From Salinicoccus sp. YB14-2 (GTDB lineage Bacteria > Bacillota > Bacilli > Staphylococcales > Salinicoccaceae): a stretch of DNA of 64,000 nucleotides. The translations under genes were made by a program, and so were the position numbers. The notes under the pieces were generated by a model. The model was not told the DNA's origin. It made no database searches and saw nothing but the letters and a program-made list of their open reading frames with translations. The DNA lies in the NCBI RefSeq assembly GCF_001265075.1, contig NZ_LFKO01000001.1, positions 749,117 through 813,116 of the forward strand, written 5' to 3'. This document shows positions 44,212-52,347 of the stretch, one piece after another (within the stretch, counting starts at the first letter, position 1; every line of letters begins with the position of its first letter).

Positions 44212-44382
44212 AGGGCCGGGACATAAATGTATCCAGAAAAAATAATCCGTACGTTAGCTTTCCTGGGGCATCGCGTAAGCCTGTAGTCTTACGCTGATGC
44301 TTTTCCCCAAGGAGTCTAACGTACGGATTTCACCTGTTCTGCATGAAATATAATCTTTTTTAAGGACTTATGTCCCAGCCTC
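44212..44382. repeat. 171-bp palindromic dispersed element, copy 2 (inverted relative to copy 1)
   Basis: The reverse complement of this segment matches 29275-29439 almost base for base, including the terminal GGGACATAA motifs and the outer 14-bp stem. The main difference is one inner-stem arm, which here has extra bases (GGGGaaaaGCATCaGCGTAAG) so that the inner stem no longer pairs perfectly. Its right end lies about ten bases from the stop of the secreted-protein gene at 44392. Confidence 0.92.
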
Positions 44383-44391
44383 TTCATCTGT

Positions 44392-44814
44392 CTATTGAGA
44401 TGCCGTGCTTTTATGAATCCAATGCATACTGACATCCTTATGGTTCAAATCTTTTTCATAAGTCAATATTACACCGTTGCCATTATCTGCATCAGCGACT
44501 GACTGTGCTCTGGTTTCTTCCATCGCAGACGCAATCGCAGGAGGCAGTTCCATTACTTTAAATACGCCCGGAAGCAGCCCTGCCACATCAGCAAGCTCGC
44601 CGTTCATATCTGCTGTATTTTGAATTTCCGCTGCTTTATCTGTTGTTTCACATGAATTTAAATAGACATGTTTAATCATCGTCGCACCTTCCTGGTCCTC
44701 TACAACTTTATTTACACCGTTACACGATGCCGCTTCAGTACTCTGGTTACCCGCTATAGCTCCTAGACCTAACGCAAGTGCCAATACCATCACTACTTTA
44801 AATAGATTTTTCAT
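44392..44814 (-). CDS. Secreted protein of unknown function
   Basis: 140 residues. Signal peptide with cleavage expected after TEAA or STEA near residue 29; mature part about 110 residues with two cysteines (ASCNG and NSCET) likely to form a disulfide. The middle stretch ELADVAGLLPGVFKVMELPPAIASAMEETRA (in parts) is amphipathic and hydrophobic, the end MHWIHKSTASQ basic. I do not recognise a family. A bacteriocin-like or matrix role is possible, but there is no immunity or export gene beside it. AAAGGAG precedes the ATG. Confidence 0.65.
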   Translation of the reverse strand: MKNLFKVVMVLALALGLGAIAGNQSTEAASCNGVNKVVEDQEGATMIKHVYLNSCETTDKAAEIQNTADMNGELADVAGLLPGVFKVMELPPAIASAMEETRAQSVADADNGNGVILTYEKDLNHKDVSMHWIHKSTASQ

Positions 44815-45082
44815 AACATGAAATCTCCTTTCATTGTAGTATATTCAGAAGATTCCACGCTCACATTGAATCAAACGTAAAATCACAATTTTATTTTAAC
44901 TTCACATTCCAGCATTGATTTATAAAACTTAAAGAAGGCTCCACAATACTATTTGTAGTGGCATTATGGGTTTTCAAGTCTTTTCATAAAAACCCCCCCG
45001 GTTCCATATTGAAATTGAATAAAATTATATTTCATGGTAATGTTTGGATAATTCAAACATCATATATAAAGGGGATTAAAAT

Positions 45083-45439
45083 ATCTTTAAAAAAGACACT
45101 GCAGTACTGTTGTCGACAGGAAATTTTCAAACCGCACTTTCAAGCTTGGCGGATGATGTGAGATGGAATATCATAGATGAGCAGATACTGAACGGGATTG
45201 ATGAAGTCGAGGCATACTTTAAGTCTGTCCGGGAATATTTCGACAGTGTAACCACCGATTTTAAAGTGAATGAAGTCATTGAAACAGAAGACAAGGTGGT
45301 GGTTATCGGTACGGCCGAGTTTTACAGAGATGATGCACTCATCAATGTGATTGAAGCATGTGATGTGTACTTGTTTGAAAATAATAAAGTGACTGATCTT
45401 AAATCTTACTGCATTCCGATGAAAAATATTAAGGGTTAA
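45083..45439 (+). CDS. NTF2/SnoaL-like protein with a probable ATC start
   Basis: About 118 residues from ATC 45083. The body is a clear NTF2-like (SnoaL) fold: STGNFQTALSSLADDVRWNII, NGIDEVEAYFKSVREYFDS, and VVVIGTAEFYRDDALINVIEACDVYLFENNKVTDLKSYC. The frame opens after TAA 45077; there is no ATG, and the first GTG/TTG is TTG 45110, which has no ribosome site and would cut the first helix. AAAGGGG at 45068-45074 is 8 nt before an ATC, the best-placed codon. So it starts at ATC, has lost an ATG by mutation, or is broken. Probable cytoplasmic enzyme or binding protein of unknown ligand. Confidence 0.6.
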   Translation: MFKKDTAVLLSTGNFQTALSSLADDVRWNIIDEQILNGIDEVEAYFKSVREYFDSVTTDFKVNEVIETEDKVVVIGTAEFYRDDALINVIEACDVYLFENNKVTDLKSYCIPMKNIKG

Positions 45440-45445
45440 AAATTA

Positions 45446-45487
45446 TTGAACCGGGCGCTCTATTATGAGAGACCCGGTTCTTTTCAT
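45446..45487. terminator. Bidirectional terminator between NTF2-like and adenine deaminase genes
   Basis: GAACCGGG-cg-CTCT / AGAG-a-CCCGGTTC stem with loop ATTATG, then TTTTC on the plus strand and AATTTTT on the minus side. Confidence 0.85.
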
Positions 45488-45499
45488 TTTGATATTGTG

Positions 45500-47320
45500 T
45501 CATTCCACAAATAACGGTGCGATTTCAAATCCGCTGTCTGTCATTCGGACGAGTCCTTTATCGGACAGTCTGATTTCTGGAATGACGACCAACGCAAGCA
45601 GTGACAACGTCATAAATGCATAGTTTAAATGACATCCCGCCGCCTGCAGTGCCTTAGAGATATCGCGGGACTGCTCTGCCACTTCTTCATACGGCGCGTC
45701 TGACATCAGGCCGGCCACGCGCAGCGGCAGTTCAGCTTTACCGGATTCGCTTGCGACAGCGACACCGCCCTGCATCTCCACCACCTGATTGGCCGCTTCC
45801 GCCATCTTTTCCCGGTCATTGCCGATTACCATCAGATTATGGCTGTCATGGCCCACAGTGGTTGCGATTGCCGCCGGCTCTTTAAATCCAACGCCTTTTA
45901 ATATGCCGAAGCCCTGGTTGCCGTTTTTCCCATGCCGTTCTATCACCGTCATATAACACAAGTCATCCGAAAGCTGCAGTTCACCCTCTTTACTTTCCAC
46001 CTGGACAAGCACCTCTTTTGTGCCCACCTGATTTTCAATCAGCTGGATGGCCCGGACCGTATGCTCGCTTTTCCCTTCAGGCACTGCTGTTTTAAAATCT
46101 TCAGCCGTGAACTTTTCAGTAATATGGACTGAGTGTGTGGCTTTTTCCGACAATGGATATTCCAGTATATCCACAACCATTTCACCGTCTTCTGCAACCA
46201 CCTGTCCGGCTGCGATTGTCGTCTTCACATTGACAGCTGCAAGCGTCCCTTCAAGTATCACAATGTCTGCAAATCTGCCGGGAGCGATGACGCCGACATC
46301 ATCGCTTAACCCAAAACGTTCAGCAGTATTAATCGTTGCCATCTGGATCGCAGTGATTGGAGGTACGCCCTGTTCAATTGCGTGACGGATGACGAAGTCC
46401 ATATGACCTTCATCAATCAGGGATTCCGGACTGCGGTCATCTGTGACCAGCATCATCCGCCTTGTATCCATGCCCTGCTCTGTAAAAGCTTTGATCGGCT
46501 CCTCCACATCCAGCCATGCAGATCCTCTGCGCAGTTTGGCATACATGCCAAGACGCAACCGTGCAGTGACATCTTCGGCAGTCGTGATTTCATGATCGCC
46601 GCTTATGCCGGTTGCAGTATATGCTGAAAGTCTTTTCCCTTCATCAGATGACCATGTATAATGACCGTCTGCGACTTTCCCGTGGCTGAGCGTCGTCTCA
46701 AGGATGGACATCATTTCATCATCGCCGTAAACCACACCCGGGAAGTTCATCACTTCACCCAGCGCATTCACATCATCACCCCAGGAAAAGGCTTCCGACA
46801 CTTCATCCGGACCGATGTCAGCACCATTCGTTTCAAACTCGTCACTCGTTGAAGGCACAGATGAAGGCACCTGCATATAAGCTGCCATCGGTGTCATACG
46901 TGCTTCTTCCAGCATATATTTCAAACCTTCGAGCCCGAGCACATTGGTTATTTCATGGGCGTCAAAAAAGCCGCCGGTCGTGCCGTTCGTCATCACTGCT
47001 CTTGAAAACTGGGCAGGTGTAAGTTGTGCACTTTCGATATGACAGTGACCATCTAAAAATCCCGGGGATACATAACGGTTTCCGGCATCAATCACCTGCG
47101 TGTCCTTACCGATTGTGTGCGTGGCATCTTCACCTACATATGCAATGCGTGCATCTTTTACTGCGATATCTATCCCCGGCAGTATTTCATTGGAGACGAC
47201 ATTGATCAACTTCGCATTCTTTATTACCAGCGTTGCATCATCATCTCCGCGTGCTGTTGCTGCAAGTGATCTGATGGAAGCTGCCCGGGGCGGGCGAGGG
47301 AATTGCTGTTCATTTTTCAT
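45500..47320 (-). CDS. ade: Adenine deaminase
   Basis: 606 residues, within the usual 570-610. Amidohydrolase metal motif GFLDGHCHIESAQLTP, then GTTGGFFDAHEITNVLG, HGKVADGHYTW and the C-terminal region TVGHDSHNLMVIGND typical of AdeC. It deaminates adenine to hypoxanthine with Fe or Mn in the cytoplasm, in purine salvage. Start ATG with AAGGAG. Single gene; the 225 bp upstream to the ferredoxin reductase gene holds divergent promoters. Confidence 0.95.
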   Translation of the reverse strand: MKNEQQFPRPPRAASIRSLAATARGDDDATLVIKNAKLINVVSNEILPGIDIAVKDARIAYVGEDATHTIGKDTQVIDAGNRYVSPGFLDGHCHIESAQLTPAQFSRAVMTNGTTGGFFDAHEITNVLGLEGLKYMLEEARMTPMAAYMQVPSSVPSTSDEFETNGADIGPDEVSEAFSWGDDVNALGEVMNFPGVVYGDDEMMSILETTLSHGKVADGHYTWSSDEGKRLSAYTATGISGDHEITTAEDVTARLRLGMYAKLRRGSAWLDVEEPIKAFTEQGMDTRRMMLVTDDRSPESLIDEGHMDFVIRHAIEQGVPPITAIQMATINTAERFGLSDDVGVIAPGRFADIVILEGTLAAVNVKTTIAAGQVVAEDGEMVVDILEYPLSEKATHSVHITEKFTAEDFKTAVPEGKSEHTVRAIQLIENQVGTKEVLVQVESKEGELQLSDDLCYMTVIERHGKNGNQGFGILKGVGFKEPAAIATTVGHDSHNLMVIGNDREKMAEAANQVVEMQGGVAVASESGKAELPLRVAGLMSDAPYEEVAEQSRDISKALQAAGCHLNYAFMTLSLLALVVIPEIRLSDKGLVRMTDSGFEIAPLFVE

Positions 47321-47545
47321 GTTTTATCTGCTCCTTGTCATTTTAATGGTCACTCTTTTAAAACCATATTAACACCATTGGCTGCAGGTGATAAAAATAA
47401 TACCTTGCGGGAATAAATCCACCCTTGGATGTAAAATATTTATAATGACTTCATTTCAGACCTGAAAACATGCAATAATCGAGGAAGATGACTTATTATG
47501 AGAGTAAGATCTTTATCATAAATTACTCAATTGGAGGATTTTAGC

Positions 47546-48538
47546 ATGAATGAAGATTCCACGAACCTTTACGACATCACCATCATCGGCGGCGGACCCG
47601 CGGGCCTGTTCAGCGCTTTCTACGGCGGCATGCGCGAGATGAAAGTGAAAGTGATTGAAAGTATGCCACAGCTCGGCGGTCAGCTTTCCGCCCTCTATCC
47701 TGAAAAGTATATATACGATGTCGCCGGCTATCCTAAAGTCCGTGCGCAGGAACTCATCGACAATCTGATATCTCAAATGGAGATTTTCGAACAGACCGTG
47801 GTCCTTGGTCAGACTGTTCAAAATATCAATAAGCAGTCGGACGATACTTTTGTAATCGAGACTGACGAAGAAATACACTATTCAAAAACGGTTATCATCA
47901 CCGGTGGTATCGGCGCTTTCGAACCGAGGAAACTGAAAATTGAAGAGGCGGAACAGTATGAAGGCAAAAACCTTCATTATTTCGTGGATGATATAGAAAA
48001 TTTCAAAGATAGGAACGTTCTAATCTGCGGCGGCGGAGACTCTGCGGTTGACTGGGCGCTGACACTTGCAGATGATGCGAATGTCACCCTCACTCACCGC
48101 AGAGATAAATTCCGCGCACATGAGCACAGCGTTTCCGAACTGCGTGCTTCCGCGGTCGATATCCACTCCTCATATGAAGTGGCGGAACTCATCGGCGACG
48201 GTGACAGAATCAGACAGGCCGTTTTGCAGGAAGTGAAAGGCACTAAACAGATAGTGGTTGATGTCGACAGCGTCATCGTCAACTATGGCTTCATCTCATC
48301 TCTCGGTCCCATTAAAAATTGGGGACTCGATATCACCAGGAATTCCATCCTGGTCAATCCCCGCATGGAAACCAACATCCCGGGCATATATGCGGCGGGT
48401 GATATCACCTCTTTTGATGGAAAAGTGAAACTTATTGTGACCGGGTTCGGAGAGGCGACGACAGCTGTGAGTAATGCCAAGTCATTTATCGATCCGAAAG
48501 CCCGTCTGCAGCCGAAGCACAGTACGGATATGTTCTGA
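47546..48538 (+). CDS. Ferredoxin/flavodoxin-NADP reductase, YumC type
   Basis: 330 residues from ATG 47546 behind GGAGG. Thioredoxin-reductase-like FNR: FAD motif [48 protein letters not shown] motif [17 protein letters not shown] and [11 protein letters not shown], and FAD-ribityl GIYAAGDIT. There is no redox CxxC, as expected for this class. It passes electrons from NADPH to ferredoxin or flavodoxin. Single gene. Confidence 0.93.
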   Translation: MNEDSTNLYDITIIGGGPAGLFSAFYGGMREMKVKVIESMPQLGGQLSALYPEKYIYDVAGYPKVRAQELIDNLISQMEIFEQTVVLGQTVQNINKQSDDTFVIETDEEIHYSKTVIITGGIGAFEPRKLKIEEAEQYEGKNLHYFVDDIENFKDRNVLICGGGDSAVDWALTLADDANVTLTHRRDKFRAHEHSVSELRASAVDIHSSYEVAELIGDGDRIRQAVLQEVKGTKQIVVDVDSVIVNYGFISSLGPIKNWGLDITRNSILVNPRMETNIPGIYAAGDITSFDGKVKLIVTGFGEATTAVSNAKSFIDPKARLQPKHSTDMF

Positions 48539-48778
48539 CATCAGCAGCCTTGGATTGAACTGAAACCGTCCGACGCGCGGGAAATGCGGAAAAGAGAGTC
48601 TGACAGGGTTTATTCGATTTGAGAATCAAAACTCTAACCTTACAAAAAGTCTTATAAAAACAATATTTATCTCTTATTAAATGTCATGATTTCAGGTATA
48701 TTAATATGCGGAGGATTGTCTGTTACATTTAATATTTTATCACCTCTAATCTGAATATATTAACGAAGGAGCATTAAC

Positions 48779-49267
48779 ATGGGCATTCTGCGCGTCTTAA
48801 AACTCTGCCTGTCATTTCCGACGAGGCAGGTAGTCTTTCAACTGAACCGCGTTAAAACAAAACACTTTTTCGGCTATATATTTTTACTTCTGCTGATTTC
48901 TCTTCTGCCGAACGGCATCCAGCTGGTGGGAGACTCCATAAAAAGTGGCGGCTTCAGCCAGGAATATCTGATCATTCTGATCCTTTATCCATCTCTTGTC
49001 ATACTTTTCGGCATTCTCGGTATATCATTGCTTGCATCAATCGGGATTTTATTCAGATGGATGACCGACAGAAAGCTGGTATATCCACTATTATGGAGAA
49101 TGACGGTCTTTGCACTGACTTATCCTGTCATCATCTTTACTGTTTTGGATATCTTTGAAATGAATGGTACTATTTCCAGCCTGTTACTGTTGGTTTTGTT
49201 TATACTCCTATTTTTCAAAATGATTCTTGTTTATCCGAAAGCCAGAAAAAAAGAACAGAAAAAATAA
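48779..49267 (+). CDS. DUF1189-like integral membrane protein
   Basis: 162 residues. The N-terminal cytoplasmic start ILRVLKLCLSFPTRQVVFQLNR, followed by four spans (YIFLLLLISLLPNGI, YLIILILYPSLVILFGILG, MTVFALTYPVIIFTVL, LLLLVLFILLFFKMIL), resembles DUF1189 (YqgB-like) proteins, though it is shorter. Function unknown. GAAGGAG precedes ATG. The 240 bp upstream (48539-48778) holds no gene I can support. Confidence 0.65.
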   Translation: MGILRVLKLCLSFPTRQVVFQLNRVKTKHFFGYIFLLLLISLLPNGIQLVGDSIKSGGFSQEYLIILILYPSLVILFGILGISLLASIGILFRWMTDRKLVYPLLWRMTVFALTYPVIIFTVLDIFEMNGTISSLLLLVLFILLFFKMILVYPKARKKEQKK

Positions 49268-49303
49268 AGGTATGTTCCAGAAAGTTGGAACATACCTTTT
49301 TGT
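49266..49303. terminator. Terminator after the DUF1189-like gene
   Basis: AAGGTATGTTCCA/TGGAACATACCTT is a 13-bp perfect stem with loop GAAAGT, then T residues. Confidence 0.92.
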
Positions 49304-49411
49304 ATATCAAAATTCATTCCTTAACTGATACAAAGCCATATGCGCTTATTTTCCACCATAATCCGATTCAGATACATAATCCTCATGTTGTTAGAATCAT
49401 TTCCATCCGTT

Positions 49412-50923
49412 TTATTCACCGGACAGACTTTGAATTTGATATTCATCAATCATATTCTTAACAACCTCTAAATTTTCAGTATCTGCGGCGGCAGATATAT
49501 GCCCGTCGGGACGGACGAGATACAACGAATTTTCCTTGATACCTTTATCTTTCAGGGATTTGCCCCATGGCAGGTGGAAAAGCCCGAGCCCCGTATCTTT
49601 TACCAGCGCTTCAACATCACTGTTCACTTCGCCGTAAGCATGAATCTGCCAGTCAAGGGACTTGAGCGGCCGGTAGTTGTTCACTTCACCGCACCGGATC
49701 CACGGCAGCCTGTCACCGCCTTTTATACCGCCGGATTCTCCTACGCTCAGATCACTGTCATGATAGCTGATCTGAATCTGGGAAATCGTTTCAAACAGTC
49801 TCTCTCTCATATAGTTAAATTTCAGCAGGCGCGGAATAAAAACCGGCACTACAACATTCCTCAGGCGCTCCCTGTCCACCATGAACTTGAACAGCCGGTC
49901 TGTCGTATTGACCAGCGAGCGGGCAAATTTGATTCTCTCGCTCTCATAAGTTTCAAGAATGGAATTGTGTGTCTTTCCTTTCAATACCGCACTCAGTTTC
50001 CATGCCAGATTCACTGCATCACCGATGCCGGTATTCATCCCCTGTCCGCCGGCCGGACTATGGATATGGCCCGCGTCTCCGACGATGAACACACGACCGG
50101 TCCTGAATTTTTCAGCAACCCGGTGATGGGAACGGTAGGGAGAATACCAGTTTACTTTCTTTAGTTCGACTGGCAGAATACTCTCTGCATAAGGTATCAT
50201 TAAGGAAAAATCTTCCGGCGCTTCTCCATCTTCCTTGAATGCTTCGGGAATCAAACCAATCAGTCTCACCTGGTCCATCGTTCTGATGGGGAATCCTATG
50301 CAAAAATATTCATCGAGAAAACCGATGGTCGGCCCTCCCAGCACTCTGTCACTTTCGACGTCCGCGACAAAGAATGTCTGCTTGTATGTGCCGCCCGAAA
50401 AATCGATATCCAATGCTTTTCTGACAGTACTCGATGCCCCGTCGCAGCCACATATATATGAAAAGTTCTTAGTCACTGTACCGCTTTCCGATTCTATGAC
50501 TGCTTCCACTGAATCACCGTCATCCCGGAAATGCTTCAATTCATGGTTCCACTGCACATCATGCCCGGATGATTTCAGTTCATTCACCAGAATATTCTCA
50601 TGCGCATCCTGCGGCAATATCAGGACGTACGGAAATGCGCTCATTTCCTGACCCAGCTGCCCAATCGGAACCCTGGCCAGATGGTTTTTATTTTTAAAGA
50701 AACTGACGTTGTTGACGATAATACCGTTGACTACAATCTTATCAGCGATCCCAAGCTGTTCGTACAGCTCCAGCGTCCTCGCCTGCACAACCATCGCCCG
50801 TGAAGTCGTGCCCGGCCCGCTGTCCTTATCGATGATGGTAAACGGGATACCCTGCCTGCTTAAAGATACGGCAAGTGCCAGACCGCTCGGACCTGCGCCT
50901 GCTATCAATACTTCCTTCTCCAT
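49412..50923 (-). CDS. FAD-dependent aromatic monooxygenase (PheA/TfdB-like)
   Basis: 503 residues from ATG 50923 (GGAGGTG). N-terminal FAD motif EVLIAGAGPSGLALAVSLSRQG (in parts), the middle DG motif YICGCDGASSTVRKALDIDFSG and the GD motif GRVFIVGDAGHIHSPAGGQGMNTGIGDAVNLAWKL (in parts), plus a thioredoxin-like C-terminal domain. It would hydroxylate an aromatic compound using NAD(P)H and O2; antibiotic-modifying relatives (rifampicin, tetracycline) share the fold. The substrate is unknown. Single gene. Confidence 0.9.
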   Translation of the reverse strand: MEKEVLIAGAGPSGLALAVSLSRQGIPFTIIDKDSGPGTTSRAMVVQARTLELYEQLGIADKIVVNGIIVNNVSFFKNKNHLARVPIGQLGQEMSAFPYVLILPQDAHENILVNELKSSGHDVQWNHELKHFRDDGDSVEAVIESESGTVTKNFSYICGCDGASSTVRKALDIDFSGGTYKQTFFVADVESDRVLGGPTIGFLDEYFCIGFPIRTMDQVRLIGLIPEAFKEDGEAPEDFSLMIPYAESILPVELKKVNWYSPYRSHHRVAEKFRTGRVFIVGDAGHIHSPAGGQGMNTGIGDAVNLAWKLSAVLKGKTHNSILETYESERIKFARSLVNTTDRLFKFMVDRERLRNVVVPVFIPRLLKFNYMRERLFETISQIQISYHDSDLSVGESGGIKGGDRLPWIRCGEVNNYRPLKSLDWQIHAYGEVNSDVEALVKDTGLGLFHLPWGKSLKDKGIKENSLYLVRPDGHISAAADTENLEVVKNMIDEYQIQSLSGE

Positions 50924-51083
50924 AATATACACCTCCGTTGCAAATATCCCGGTTGATTCACTATACCCTTTAGAATCCATGTTAATTTATAAAAACATTT
51001 ACAATATTAACCTCATTTTAAGCATATATTCACCGTGTTTGGGGAACAGTCCATTATACATAGAGGAAAGCAGGTGGATTTTA

Positions 51084-51440
51084 TTGGTCAAGCGTGAAGA
51101 TATTTTTGATTTTGCGAGTGAAAGATATGAGGTCAAACCGGACTATCCATGGAAAGAAAACACCACCTATGCCGTTTTAAGACATTCAGACAGTGGAAAA
51201 TGGTTCGCACTGGTCATGGATATCACCGCTGATAAATTAGGTCTTGACAGTGATGAAGAAATCGATGTGCTGAATGTAAAGGCGAGAAAAGAATTTATCG
51301 GACCTTTACGTGAGAAAAAAGGCATTTACCGCGCATATCATATGGACAAAAATAATTGGGTGACAATCAATCTGAAGGAAGTTAAGAAGACGGAAGAAAT
51401 TCAGGACCTTATTGCTGAAAGTTATGAGTTGACCCAATAG
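51084..51440 (+). CDS. MmcQ/YjbR family protein
   Basis: 118 residues from TTG 51084, with GCAGGTGG six bases upstream; the frame extends far upstream but only within the antisense of the monooxygenase. YjbR pattern: REDIFDFASERYEVKPDYPWKE, AVLRHSDSGKWFALVMDI, and the end AYHMDKNNWVTINLKE. The family has a CyaY-like or DNA-binding-like double-wing fold and no firm function. Confidence 0.83.
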   Translation: MVKREDIFDFASERYEVKPDYPWKENTTYAVLRHSDSGKWFALVMDITADKLGLDSDEEIDVLNVKARKEFIGPLREKKGIYRAYHMDKNNWVTINLKEVKKTEEIQDLIAESYELTQ

Positions 51441-51555
51441 TCCGATGTCTTCGATTTTATCAAGAATTAATTTTGACAATTTTATGAATTCACTATAAAC
51501 TTCAATTACAGTGAATATGATTTTTTTCACCAAATGATTACGGGAGGGGATTATA

Positions 51556-52347
51556 ATGGCTGAACACGATAACAAAGGTAAAGAAAAAGTGTTCTCAAGA
51601 CGTGATTTTCTTAAGACTTCCGGTGTTGCTGCAGGCGGTATCGTCGGCGGTGCAATGTTCGGAGGTGTGGTCGGCAGTCTGTACCAATCTGATGAAGGTA
51701 CACAGACAGCTGAAACGGAGACCGATACAGAAGGGGCATCGTCAGAAGGAGAAGTCCTTGATGATGCGCGTACTTACTTCAGCAGAGGAGAAGATTTTGA
51801 AACACTTTCTGCTGCGACTGAAAAAATATACCCGGAAGATGATAACGGACCCGGAGCCATCGAACTCGGCGTGCCTTATTTCATCGACAGACAGTGCAGT
51901 CACTTCTGGGGCCGAAATTCAAGGGAATACATGATGGGTCCGTTTGATTATACAGCAGCAGAAACTCACGGTATCCAGTCGAAGATGACCCGTGCAGAAA
52001 CATTGCTCTTTGGTGTGCGCCGCATGCTTGAGATCAGCCGGGAAGAACATGATGATGATTTTGCAAATCTGGATGAGGATACACAGATTAACATTTTGGA
52101 AAGTTTCGAATCCGGCGATGTAGATATTACAGGGGTCCGTTCTGAAGATTTCTTCGCACTGTTAAGAAATATGACGATTCAGGGGGTATACGCTGACCCT
52201 GTTTACGGCGGAAACCGCGACTACGGCGGCTGGAGGATGATAGAATTTCCCGGTCCGCGCATGGGTTGGGGCAATGATATTGAATCAGAAGATTTCCAGG
52301 TCATAGATCCTGAAGGACTGCGTACTTATCAAGGAGGAGGAATGTAG
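51556..52347 (+). CDS. Gluconate 2-dehydrogenase subunit 3-like protein with Tat signal
   Basis: 263 residues, ATG with GGGAGGGG. Tat motif S14-R-R-D-F-L-K20 and hydrophobic stretch VAAGGIVGGAMFGGVVG, then an acidic linker and the subunit 3 domain: ATEKIYPEDDNGPGAIELGVPYFID, TRAETLLFGVRRML, FFALLRNMTIQGVYADPVYGGNRDYGGWRMIEFPGP (in parts). It carries the flavoprotein across the membrane in a hitch-hiker manner, as known for this family. Stop TAG directly abuts the ATG of the flavoprotein gene. Confidence 0.9.
   Translation: MAEHDNKGKEKVFSRRDFLKTSGVAAGGIVGGAMFGGVVGSLYQSDEGTQTAETETDTEGASSEGEVLDDARTYFSRGEDFETLSAATEKIYPEDDNGPGAIELGVPYFIDRQCSHFWGRNSREYMMGPFDYTAAETHGIQSKMTRAETLLFGVRRMLEISREEHDDDFANLDEDTQINILESFESGDVDITGVRSEDFFALLRNMTIQGVYADPVYGGNRDYGGWRMIEFPGPRMGWGNDIESEDFQVIDPEGLRTYQGGGM

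Noticed and set aside
44958-45161. Separate small gene in the frame reading ...LKKTLQYCC upstream of the NTF2-like gene
   Set aside because: No ribosome site at its start and it runs into the NTF2-like coding region out of frame. A frameshifted first helix was considered, but the other frame also gives a plausible KKDTAVLLSTGNF start.
48539-48778. Possible riboswitch upstream of the DUF1189-like gene
   Set aside because: No strong terminator or known aptamer consensus could be seen; only weak pairing near GATTTGAGAATC.
50709-51083. Long N-terminal extension of the YjbR gene
   Set aside because: The extension reads antisense through the monooxygenase gene and across its promoter; TTG 51084 has a proper ribosome site and gives the family length.
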